From Opitutaceae bacterium UBA3033 (lineage in GTDB: Bacteria; Verrucomicrobiota; Verrucomicrobiia; Opitutales; Opitutaceae), in NCBI GenBank assembly GCA_002367815.1, contig DFDG01000157.1, positions 1-7,076 of the forward strand: DNA of 7,076 nucleotides, in the 5' to 3' direction. Made by a program: the position numbers and the translations under genes. This document shows, piece by piece, positions 1-6,374 of the stretch (position 1 is its first letter; each line of letters starts with the position of its first letter). Below the pieces are notes generated by a model, which did not search any database, was not told the DNA's origin, and saw only the letters and a program-made list of their open reading frames with translations.

Positions 1-371
1 AGGTGCGCAGCGCCGACACGGCCCGGGTAAGGGCCACCATCGCGGGTGATGCCGATCGGCTTACGGATTTGCTTTCCGAAAAACTGCGCTACGGCCACGC
101 CGATGGTCGGATGCAGGACAAGGCGGATTTTCTCGCGGCGGTCCGCTCCAATCGCATGCGCTACGAGGCCTACGATTACGAGGAACTACAGATCGCACCA
201 GTGGGCGAAGATGTTGCCGTGCTGACTGGTCGCGCCAGTCTGCGCGTTCGCATGGCCGATCAGCATCTGGCATTCCGTCTGCGATTTCTCGCCGTCTGGC
301 ATCGGGAGACAGAAGGCTGGCGTTTGTTCGCTTATCAATCGGCCCAACTGCCGGTGCCCACCACCGAGTGA
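1..371 (+). CDS. DUF4440 / SnoaL-like (NTF2-fold) protein, 5'-truncated
   Basis: The reading frame is open to the left window edge and ends in TGA at 369-371. A GTG at position 3 could serve as a start, but the gene more likely begins just upstream of the window. The visible 122 residues have the layout of the DUF4440 branch of the NTF2-like superfamily. A first helical stretch (TIAGDADRLTDLLSEKL) leads into the tyrosine-histidine-glycine segment LRYGHADGRMQDKADFLAAV, and a run of beta strands then ends in VWHRETEGWRLFAYQSAQLP. Members are small cone-shaped alpha+beta proteins, usually cytoplasmic when no signal peptide is present. Some are enzymes (SnoaL-type cyclases, ketosteroid isomerase relatives) and many have no known substrate. 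No function can be assigned from sequence alone. The SGNH hydrolase gene follows 34 bp downstream on the same strand and may be co-transcribed. Confidence 0.8.
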   Translation, partial: VRSADTARVRATIAGDADRLTDLLSEKLRYGHADGRMQDKADFLAAVRSNRMRYEAYDYEELQIAPVGEDVAVLTGRASLRVRMADQHLAFRLRFLAVWHRETEGWRLFAYQSAQLPVPTTE

Positions 372-405
372 GCATGGATCAAAGCACTCAGTCTATGAAT
401 AAATC

Positions 406-1074
406 ATGACCGTCCCTGAAACCGCGCAACCTGTTCCCAAAACGGGGAACGAGGTATTCTTTGAACTGCATGATTCTTATTTGGCTCGGGCCAAGTCGGG
501 TCCGATCGGGCTCCTATTTCTGGGTGACTCCATTACCCGGCAATGGGTAACCGTCCCTCACATCTGGAACCATTACTATGGGGCCTGCCAACCGGCCAGT
601 TTCGGCATCGGGGGTGATGGCACCCAACACCTCATCTGGCGGATCGCTAACGGTGAACTCGACGGCATTTCGCCCAAGGTCGTGGTCCTGTTGATCGGCA
701 CCAATAATTGCGGCAGCGCCAGCGCCGATGACATCTCGGCCGGGATTCGCAAAATCGTCAGTCTGATCCACGAAAAAATCCCCACCACCAAAATCCTGGT
801 GCTGGGCATTTTTCCCCGTGGTCCGCGCATCAATGCCGACGGCAATTCCGATAATTGGGAGAGCCACATGAGTAAAATCCGCGCAATCAACGCCGATCTC
901 GCCACTCTGGACAACGGCCACAACATCCGCTCGCTCGATATCACTTCCCACTTTCGCGGCAACGACGGCACCACCCCAAAATCCATTATGCCGGATCAAG
1001 TGCACCTCACGGCCGCCGGCTACCAAATCTGGGCCGACGCCATGCAACCTTTGTTGCTGGAAATGCTACGGTAG
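406..1074 (+). CDS. SGNH/GDSL-family esterase, PAF-acetylhydrolase beta/gamma-like
   Basis: This is a complete 222-residue serine esterase of the SGNH superfamily, closest in pattern to the small PAF-acetylhydrolase Ib catalytic-subunit group. All signature blocks are visible. Block I is FLGDS with nucleophile Ser42. Block II is the glycine-rich GIGGDGTQH near residue 70, for the oxyanion hole. Block III is GTNN at 98-101, with Asn100 as oxyanion residue. Block V is DQVH with Asp197 and His200 completing the triad. Such enzymes remove acetyl or short acyl esters from lipids or carbohydrates; the real substrate is not determinable here. Many relatives in polysaccharide degraders have a signal peptide, but this N-terminus (MTVPETAQPVPK) is polar, so a cytoplasmic location is inferred. 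The ATG at 406 has no Shine-Dalgarno site. A second ATG at 395 leads only to a stop at 407-409. Confidence 0.9.
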   Translation: MTVPETAQPVPKTGNEVFFELHDSYLARAKSGPIGLLFLGDSITRQWVTVPHIWNHYYGACQPASFGIGGDGTQHLIWRIANGELDGISPKVVVLLIGTNNCGSASADDISAGIRKIVSLIHEKIPTTKILVLGIFPRGPRINADGNSDNWESHMSKIRAINADLATLDNGHNIRSLDITSHFRGNDGTTPKSIMPDQVHLTAAGYQIWADAMQPLLLEMLR

Positions 1075-1109
1075 GCTGAACCCTTCAGATTAAGCCTGAT
1101 CGCTGAGTC

Positions 1110-1868
1110 TCACTTGGCCACGGTTGCACCCAAATGCATAATCGCATCGTCGGCTGACAATTTGATCGGCTCCGGCTTGCCGTGGCCCTTGCCGGCGTAA
1201 GGCACGTTGGAAAGCGCGTTGTAACAACAAATGTAAGAGCGGCGTGGCTTGTCGGAAAGATTGGCTTCTGAAGCGTGGAAAGTGTTGCCGTGGAAAAACA
1301 GAGCACTGCCCGGCGTAGCTTCACAATAGTTCACTCCAAGCCGATCAACCGCCGCCTGCACCCGCACCTGATCGGCCCCTGTCTGACCACCGACCTTCCC
1401 GTGATCCAAACGCCCCAACAGATGTGACCCCGGCACGACTTTCAGGCAGCCGTTTTCCTTGGTCGCGGGATCAAGGGCGATCATGCACGAGACCATCCGC
1501 GGATAAAGGCAGCCATCGTTATACCAATAACCATAATCCTGGTGCCACTCCCATGCTCCACCGACCTTTGGCATCTTCAGGATGACCTTGCTGTGCCAGT
1601 GATAAACCTCCTCGCGCAATAACAGCTGCACCCCTGTGACCACGCGCGGACTCGTCGACACCGCGCCGAAAACATCTTCACCGACATCCGACCATAGCGC
1701 CAGTTTGCTCTCCATGCCGGCGGCATCCTTGGATGCCCAAGTGTGCCCAATGACCCTGGGATCTTCCACGCGGTCGAGCAATATGCCGATTTCCTGGGCC
1801 GAAAAAACATTCGGCACCAATACATAACCCTCGCGATCAAAGGCCTGGATTTGTTCAAGCGTGAGCAT
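1110..1868 (-). CDS. Phytanoyl-CoA dioxygenase (PhyH) family protein
   Basis: This encodes a 252-residue protein of the PhyH branch of Fe(II)/2-oxoglutarate-dependent oxygenases. These couple decarboxylation of 2-oxoglutarate to hydroxylation of a substrate, using iron held by an H-x-D...H triad. The triad is visible: His109 and Asp111 in EWHQDYGYW, and His198 in FFHGNTFHAS. The basic pair RR at 209-210, in the usual N-x-S-x-x-x-R-R context, would supply the arginine that binds 2-oxoglutarate. The N-terminus (LTLEQIQAFDREGYVLVPNVF) is the family's standard opening, which supports the ATG at 1868, and the length is normal. No signal peptide is seen, so it is cytoplasmic. The substrate is unknown; characterised bacterial relatives act on varied small molecules. 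The gene is convergent with the SGNH gene and divergent from the C45 gene. No good Shine-Dalgarno site precedes the start. Confidence 0.92.
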   Translation of the reverse strand: MLTLEQIQAFDREGYVLVPNVFSAQEIGILLDRVEDPRVIGHTWASKDAAGMESKLALWSDVGEDVFGAVSTSPRVVTGVQLLLREEVYHWHSKVILKMPKVGGAWEWHQDYGYWYNDGCLYPRMVSCMIALDPATKENGCLKVVPGSHLLGRLDHGKVGGQTGADQVRVQAAVDRLGVNYCEATPGSALFFHGNTFHASEANLSDKPRRSYICCYNALSNVPYAGKGHGKPEPIKLSADDAIMHLGATVAK

Positions 1869-1971
1869 GGTAGATAGGGGGTTTCGCGAAGTCTGCCCAA
1901 AGCCATAATCGCGGCAAGCCGGATAAGCATGGCGGCATCTATGGAATGTCCCCTAACAATCCAACGGGGCG

Positions 1972-1993
1972 GCCGTGTGCTCCGCCGCACGGC
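1972..1993. repeat. Imperfect palindrome / hairpin 1
   Basis: GCCGTGTG (1972-1979) and CGCACGGC (1986-1993) can pair over 8 bp, including one G-T wobble, around the 6-nt loop CTCCGC. No T-run follows on either strand, so it is not a canonical intrinsic terminator. It may be a REP-like palindrome or an operator. The pairing is seen directly; the role is unknown. Confidence 0.5.
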
Positions 1994-2019
1994 TTGAACG
2001 CAAAGTAGCTCCTCAACCC

Positions 2020-2040
2020 ACCCCGCGCGGAGCGCAGGGT
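2020..2040. repeat. Imperfect palindrome / hairpin 2
   Basis: ACCC (2020-2023) pairs with GGGT (2037-2040), and GCGC (2025-2028) pairs with GCGC (2032-2035), around a GGA loop. A single C/A mismatch (2024/2036) separates the two stem halves. It lies 27 bp after hairpin 1 and about 15 bp before the pyrimidine tract. The tight symmetry suggests a structured, possibly dispersed, intergenic element. No function can be read from sequence. Confidence 0.5.
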
Positions 2041-2056
2041 CCGCCGGTCTGTCCGC

Positions 2057-2093
2057 TCTTCTTTCTCTTTCTCGTAATCTTTATCTTTCTCTC
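2057..2093 (+). repeat. Pyrimidine-rich tract with internal direct repeat
   Basis: Only four purines occur in these 37 bases on the plus strand (2074, 2076, 2077, 2083). The 9-mer TCTTTCTCT occurs at 2060-2068 and again at 2084-2092, a 24-bp period. The two copies flank the non-repeated core CGTAATC. The tract ends about 80 bp before the C45 gene start, so it lies in that gene's promoter or 5' leader. Read on the other strand it is a GAGAAAGA-type purine tract upstream of the PhyH gene. Confidence 0.6.
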
Positions 2094-2172
2094 AACAAAT
2101 CTCGTTCCCCAATACCTCGCCATCCCTGCCCGCCATTGACCTGCCCAATCCCTCTCGCCACGTTTCCCCTCC

Positions 2173-3240
2173 GTGAAGACCCCCGCCCCTCCGGTTTTGG
2201 TGTTGCAAGGCGAGCCACGTGATCTCGGCCGCCAGCAAGGCGTTGCTGTCCGTAGTCAAATCCACGCCAACGTCGCCGTGCTCCTCGGTGATTTCCTCAC
2301 CGGAGCCAAGTCCGCCCAAATGGGAAAGATCGGTGCATGGCAAACGCGCCTGCGGACTTTTTGTTTCGATCACTGGCCTTGGTTGCAGGAGGAAATCCAA
2401 GGTATCGCTGAAGGCGCTGGCATCGACGTTGAACTCGCCGAGTTGCTCAGCTTTCGCGCGTGGCAATACGAGGTCTATCACGCGGGGGCGTGCTCCAGTT
2501 TCGCCCTGCCCGGTGCCGGAGGTCGAATCCTCACCGGCGGCACGCTGGATGATCCGCGCTTTCTCTACACCATCGCCCAAGTCTCGCCGACCACCGGTCT
2601 GCGCTATCTGAGTTTTCCCATTGCCGGCACCGTCTGGGCCAATCGCGGCATGAACGAAGCCGGCCTCGCCCTCGGCATCTCCTCGCTCATCTGCCCCGGC
2701 GTCACTTTCGACCTCGATCAACTCGTGCCGGTCGATCTCGTCTTTCGCGACATGCTGCAATTCTGCTCCACCGTGGCCGAAGTCGAAGCGCGCTGCCAAA
2801 AGTTCAAATTCTTTTGCAACCTCATCGCCGTGGATGCCACCGGGGCGGTGTTCTCGAGTTCCAATTATTGCGGCGCCTACACCTCGCATCCCATCGAGCA
2901 CGGCCAAGCTTGCCTGACCAATCATCCGGTCGGAAAAGCCGACATCACTCTTCGCACACGGGGCTACACTGGCCCCGACGTGAGCGGTTATAGTCTCGAG
3001 CGACTCGAACAAATCACCCTCTGGTTGTCCGCCCAAACTGGTCGCGCCACCGTGGATGATACTATCGCCTTTCTCGGCGCGATGCCGGAGGCTGGCCGCG
3101 TGAACAATCCGCACACCGCCTTCGCCACCATCGCAATGCCTCAAGCCGATCCGCATACGCTCTGGATCGCTCAGCAATCCGTCACGACTAACGCGTTTCA
3201 TGCCTTCGACGTGCGGACGGGTGAATTGAGTAATCTCTGA
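2173..3240 (+). CDS. C45-family peptidase / acyl-CoA:6-APA acyltransferase-like Ntn-hydrolase
   Basis: This encodes a 355-residue protein of the C45/AAT family, whose prototype is fungal isopenicillin N acyltransferase. These Ntn-hydrolases use a cysteine exposed by autocleavage to hydrolyse or transfer acyl groups at amide bonds. The expected nucleophile is Cys107 in AGACSSFALP, here followed by Ser-Ser where relatives often have Thr-Ser. Other family marks are the N-terminal DLGRQQG segment with a helical region through residue 100, TGGTLDD after the nucleophile, NRGMNEAGLALGIS near 157-170, and ACLTNHP near residue 250. Self-cleavage before Cys107 would give chains of roughly 106 and 249 residues. 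No signal peptide is visible. The start is GTG at 2173: an in-frame stop lies at 2137-2139 with no ATG/GTG/TTG between. The secreted-protein gene follows 12 bp later, so co-expression is likely. The substrate is unknown. Confidence 0.85.
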   Translation: MKTPAPPVLVLQGEPRDLGRQQGVAVRSQIHANVAVLLGDFLTGAKSAQMGKIGAWQTRLRTFCFDHWPWLQEEIQGIAEGAGIDVELAELLSFRAWQYEVYHAGACSSFALPGAGGRILTGGTLDDPRFLYTIAQVSPTTGLRYLSFPIAGTVWANRGMNEAGLALGISSLICPGVTFDLDQLVPVDLVFRDMLQFCSTVAEVEARCQKFKFFCNLIAVDATGAVFSSSNYCGAYTSHPIEHGQACLTNHPVGKADITLRTRGYTGPDVSGYSLERLEQITLWLSAQTGRATVDDTIAFLGAMPEAGRVNNPHTAFATIAMPQADPHTLWIAQQSVTTNAFHAFDVRTGELSNL

Positions 3241-3252
3241 ATTCTTGCTCCA

Positions 3253-5064
3253 ATGAATATCTCCCATCGATCCATTCTCTCTGTAGGCGCCTTATATCTT
3301 GCGATCACCAGTAGTCTGTTCGCCCAAGGCCTCTATCCTGACGACGACGCCTATCGCACGCAATTCCTCGAGCGTTGCGCGGTGACGCGTGAGTTCATGG
3401 CGCACAAGACTTGGTCGCCGGGTGAGGATTCGCGGATGCGCATTTATCTCGGCGTGGTGCGAATCGCCAGTGGCATTGATGCCGACACGGGACTCAAGTA
3501 TCTCGAGGACGCCGTCAATGATCCCAATATCGGCTGGGGCAGCTTTGAGACATATCCTTTCATGGATGCGGTGCTGCGGCTCGGCGATAAACTATCACCC
3601 GCACTGGTGGAGAAAATCCACCAACGTTTGACCGCGAGTTTTACGGATGATTTCGGGTTCACCGACAACCACATGCTGCAGTTCCGCACCGCGCGTTATC
3701 TCTTTGGCCAGACTTGGCCCGCTGGACCGACGCTCGCTGACGGATCGACTCCCGTCGAATCGCAGCAAGCAGCCGGGAAATGGATCGAAGACTGGATCGA
3801 TGCCACCATCGCACGCGGCATGTTTGAATACGATTCGCCCAACTACCACCACATCTACCTGCTCTGTTTCTCCAGTCTCTACGAATATGCGCAGGATGAG
3901 CGCATAAAACAAAAAGCGTGGATGATCATGCAGGTGCTGCTCGCCGATTGGGCGACGGAATATCTCGACGGCAACTGGGTCGGCGCCCACAGCCGGGAGA
4001 AATATAACCAAGTGCTCCACACCAATGAACACACCGGAGCCGCCACCCAATTTGGTCGTCTGTATTTCGGTGCCGCCCCACTCCGCCTTGATCTCGATGA
4101 ATGCTACTTTATCGCTCTTGCCTCCCTGCAGGAATTTCAGGCCCTGCCGCTGATCGGCAACATTGCCACCGATCGTCACCAACTCTACGTACTGCGCGAA
4201 CTCAAAGCCCCGCGTCGCGGCGTCAACATGATGGATCGGTCGCCAATCTGGAAATACACCTACGTTGAGCCGGAGTTCGCCGTCGGTTCCTCATGGGGCG
4301 ACCTCTCCGATGTCGAACATCATCGCTGGGATCTGACGTGGGTGTCCCCCCAAGATGGCTCCACCTGCTTCTTCATCAACCCCTCCTACTCGGCCCAGGA
4401 GCTCGTCCGCTATTTCGATACCCCTATCGACAAAATTCTGGCCGACATCGTGCGCCAACGTCCCTACTACGCTGATCCCAACAAATGGATCGAAGGCTCT
4501 CCGTATGAGGATGTCTTCCAGCACGAAAACACGGTCATCGCCATCTACGATATCCCCGCCGACGCAGGCCGCCAGCATATCAACGGATTCTTCCCGCACC
4601 TCATCGCGGAGCGACGCGAAAAGGACGGTTGGATCATGGCCCGCGCCGATAACATTTTCTTCGCAGTCTGGACCAGCGCGCCGGGCGAATGGCATCAGGA
4701 AAAGGACCACGACCGCCTGACCATTCAACACGCAAAGACGGCGGTGATACTAGAGGCGGTCGCAGCCAGTACCGAAGAGAACTTCGACGCGTTTTGTGCT
4801 CGAATCCTTGCTGGTAAACCGACCTTTGACGAGCCATGGCTGACCGCCACCTATACCACCACGCGCGGCCACCAGTTGTCATTCACTCACCATGGCTTGC
4901 GCACAGTGGATCATATTGCCACCAACCTCGATAAGTGGCCCATCTTCGAAGGACCTTGGATGAACGCCCAACCCGGCACCGGTGTCGTAACTCTCGAATA
5001 CGGTCAGGAGAAATTTATCTTCGATTTTAATGCGGCGACGATGAGTAAGGAAGCGGTTGAGTAG
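3253..5064 (+). CDS. Secreted alpha-toroid/beta-sandwich-like protein, possible polysaccharide lyase or hydrolase
   Basis: This encodes a 603-residue exported protein that I cannot place in a named family. A Sec signal peptide is clear: a short basic start (MNISHR), a hydrophobic core, and a likely cleavage after SSLFA near residue 24. Residues about 30-320 look helical, with aromatic and histidine-rich clusters: DNHMLQFRTARYLFG (138-152), FEYDSPNYHHIYLL (191-204), and NWVGAHSREKYNQVLHTNEH (241-260). Such a helical region, with Asn, His, Tyr and Arg lining one face, is typical of (alpha/alpha) toroid polysaccharide lyases and heparinase II/III-like proteins. Residues about 335-595 read as beta-rich, like the C-terminal sandwich of those enzymes. 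Candidate catalytic residues are Asn139, His140, Tyr198, His246, Arg248 and Tyr251; this is inference. The gene follows the C45 gene by 12 bp. Its substrate and even its reaction class remain open. Confidence 0.85.
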   Translation: MNISHRSILSVGALYLAITSSLFAQGLYPDDDAYRTQFLERCAVTREFMAHKTWSPGEDSRMRIYLGVVRIASGIDADTGLKYLEDAVNDPNIGWGSFETYPFMDAVLRLGDKLSPALVEKIHQRLTASFTDDFGFTDNHMLQFRTARYLFGQTWPAGPTLADGSTPVESQQAAGKWIEDWIDATIARGMFEYDSPNYHHIYLLCFSSLYEYAQDERIKQKAWMIMQVLLADWATEYLDGNWVGAHSREKYNQVLHTNEHTGAATQFGRLYFGAAPLRLDLDECYFIALASLQEFQALPLIGNIATDRHQLYVLRELKAPRRGVNMMDRSPIWKYTYVEPEFAVGSSWGDLSDVEHHRWDLTWVSPQDGSTCFFINPSYSAQELVRYFDTPIDKILADIVRQRPYYADPNKWIEGSPYEDVFQHENTVIAIYDIPADAGRQHINGFFPHLIAERREKDGWIMARADNIFFAVWTSAPGEWHQEKDHDRLTIQHAKTAVILEAVAASTEENFDAFCARILAGKPTFDEPWLTATYTTTRGHQLSFTHHGLRTVDHIATNLDKWPIFEGPWMNAQPGTGVVTLEYGQEKFIFDFNAATMSKEAVE

Positions 5065-5079
5065 ATTCTATTGCACCGC

Positions 5080-5108
5080 AAAAAACCGGATAGCCCAGCG
5101 GCCTGTCC
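5080..5108 (-). terminator. Probable intrinsic terminator of the TPM-ankyrin gene
   Basis: Read on the minus strand, GGACAG (5108-5103) pairs with CTATCC (5093-5088) over 6 bp, including one G-T wobble, around a 9-nt loop. Two G residues later comes a run of six T (5085-5080). It begins 17 bp past the stop codon of the minus-strand gene at 5126. The stem is short, so confidence is moderate. No T-run is present on the plus strand, so it would not serve the convergent 603-residue gene equally well. Confidence 0.45.
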
Positions 5109-5125
5109 CTACCTTTCGAACTCGC

Positions 5126-6271
5126 TCACTGTTTCGCGGCAGCGATCAAATCAGCCAGATCATCATTGCCGACTTCGCGTGCTCTTTGCTCCGGCGTGCG
5201 TCCTTCCTTGTCGGTGATCGTTTCCTCGGCTTCGGCATCGAGCAGCGCTGAAACAATCGCACGGTAGGTTTCGCTGCCGGCGCGCGGACGCATCACCGCT
5301 TCGTAGAGCGCGGTCCATCCGGGACGGTTGACGTGGTTGATATCGATGTCGGTCTTGAGCAATACACGCACGTTTTCGAGGTGCCCCTTTTCCGCGGCCG
5401 GAATCAAGGCCGTGCCTTCAAATCGATTGACGCTCTTGAGGTCCGCCCCATGCGCCAAAGTGAGTTTCAAGATTTCGGTGCGCCCCTCTGCCCCAGCATA
5501 GAGATAGGGCGTGTCCTGCAATTCATCGCGCGCATTCACATCGGCGCCGGCCTCGATCAGTTCCTTGGCCAATTCAATATGATTCCCCTGAGTCGCCACC
5601 ATCAGCGGAGAGCGGCCTTGGGGATCGCGCACTTCCAAATTCGTTCCCCGGCGCAGCAATGCTTTCACTGCGCCGATATCACCCTTCAATGTGGGGGCCA
5701 GCAAATCCTGACCGGGTGTCGTGTGGTCCGAGGACAGTTTCGCCATGATACCGGCCGCCAAGGACTCCGCTTGAAACCCCACTCGTTCGATCGGTTGGGG
5801 AATCGCGCGGGCAACCTGCTGCCAACGCTTCCACGCTGCTTCGCTATCTGCAAAAACTCCGGCGAGCCAGGTCTCCTTGGTGTCGTGCATGGCCCCACTT
5901 GCGGTGAATTCCTCGGCGGTGCCGGGTTTGCCCACAAATCGCGAAGTCAGCTCATTCCCGATCCAAACCCGCCATTCGTCCACATCGGCAAAGTAAACGA
6001 TGAGCACATCCTTTTCCAGCACTCCAAGCTTGGCCGACAAAGCCCGCATGAAGGCCCCCGGTTCACTGTCTTCCACCTCGCTGGGAGAGGTTTCATGAAA
6101 CTGGATAAGGACATTGATCCTGGTTTCTTTTTCAAACTTCGCCAAATCCCGATCAATGCATCGTGCTATTGTCCCGGAAATCAGCTGGGTCGGATCAACA
6201 ACATGCTCAGAGGCCGTAGCCATCGACCCGACAGCCCAAAGTCCAAAAAGCACGAGCAAAAGATATTTCAT
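5126..6271 (-). CDS. Exported TPM-domain protein with C-terminal ankyrin repeats
   Basis: This encodes a 381-residue protein with two recognisable parts. The chosen ATG at 6271 is followed by a signal peptide (MKYLLLVLFGLWAVGSMATA), so export is expected. The frame stays open upstream to 6358, but that extension runs into an intergenic repeat and would bury the signal peptide. Residues about 25-141 resemble the TPM domain (PF04536 group): VVDPTQLISG, the FEKETRINVLIQF strand, the KDVLIVYFADVDEWRVWIGNEL core, then a helical tail with a W-rich segment. Residues about 187-379 hold five to six ankyrin repeats with GADVNARD, GADLKSVN and DININHVN turns. The TALYEAV segment and longer fifth repeat resemble YahD-like ankyrin proteins. 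The ankyrin part probably binds a protein partner in the periplasm. A membrane anchor, common in TPM proteins, is absent after the signal peptide. The biochemical role is unknown. Confidence 0.85.
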   Translation of the reverse strand: MKYLLLVLFGLWAVGSMATASEHVVDPTQLISGTIARCIDRDLAKFEKETRINVLIQFHETSPSEVEDSEPGAFMRALSAKLGVLEKDVLIVYFADVDEWRVWIGNELTSRFVGKPGTAEEFTASGAMHDTKETWLAGVFADSEAAWKRWQQVARAIPQPIERVGFQAESLAAGIMAKLSSDHTTPGQDLLAPTLKGDIGAVKALLRRGTNLEVRDPQGRSPLMVATQGNHIELAKELIEAGADVNARDELQDTPYLYAGAEGRTEILKLTLAHGADLKSVNRFEGTALIPAAEKGHLENVRVLLKTDIDINHVNRPGWTALYEAVMRPRAGSETYRAIVSALLDAEAEETITDKEGRTPEQRAREVGNDDLADLIAAAKQ

Positions 6272-6327
6272 GCCGTGACACCCAAAGACTGACCAACTGT
6301 TTCGCAAGCCTGGCTTTGGAGGCAAAC

Positions 6328-6368
6328 CCATCCTGTATCTGGGTTTATCCGGGTCCATCCGTGGTGAA
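6328..6368. repeat. Degenerate 10-bp-period intergenic repeat (GGAT type)
   Basis: On the plus strand ATC recurs at 6337, 6347 and 6357 in the series ATCTGGGTTT, ATCCGGGTCC, ATCCGTGGTG, preceded by CCCATCC. On the minus strand this reads as successive CACGGATGGA, CCCGGATAAA and CCCAGATACA units. From memory, similar CACGGATNNA arrays are dispersed through intergenic DNA of Verrucomicrobiota and Planctomycetota; this was not checked. It lies between the DoxX gene's stop and the TPM-ankyrin gene's start. Confidence 0.6.
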
Positions 6369-6374
6369 ATTCAT

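Larger units (their letters stand above)
1869..2172. other. Divergent intergenic region between PhyH and C45 genes
   Basis: These 304 bp separate two divergently transcribed genes and contain no convincing gene; the open frames here are out-of-frame extensions. The stretch should hold the promoters in both directions, but I found no strong sigma-70 type -35/-10 pair. What can be seen, left to right, is a GGAATGTCCCC motif (1943-1953), an imperfect palindrome at 1972-1993, a second at 2020-2040, and a pyrimidine-rich tract at 2057-2093. The remaining bases before the GTG start are C/T-rich, with no purine-rich ribosome binding site. Confidence 0.7.

Noticed and set aside
514..1047. A 177-codon minus-strand frame inside the SGNH gene
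   Set aside because: The sense frame holds all four SGNH blocks; the antisense translation looks like composition-driven noise.
1073..1097. A possible bidirectional terminator between the convergent SGNH and PhyH genes
   Set aside because: CTGAA/TTCAG and AGGCT/AGCCT can pair, but the stems are weak and overlap, and no T-run follows on either strand.
2092..3267. A 391-codon open frame on the minus strand spanning the whole C45 gene
   Set aside because: It is antisense to a gene with clear family motifs (CSSF, TNH, GMNEAGL), its translation shows no recognisable domain, and long antisense frames are common in GC-biased coding DNA.
3595..4182. A 195-codon minus-strand frame inside the secreted-protein gene
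   Set aside because: It lies within a continuous 603-codon sense frame that has a signal peptide, and it shows no domain features.
5333..6292. A 319-codon open frame on the plus strand
   Set aside because: It is antisense to the TPM-ankyrin gene, whose ankyrin repeats and signal peptide are clear. The translation is low in recognisable features.
6272..6358. A 29-residue N-terminal extension of the TPM-ankyrin protein
   Set aside because: The extension translates intergenic repeat DNA and would place residues ahead of a well-formed signal peptide.
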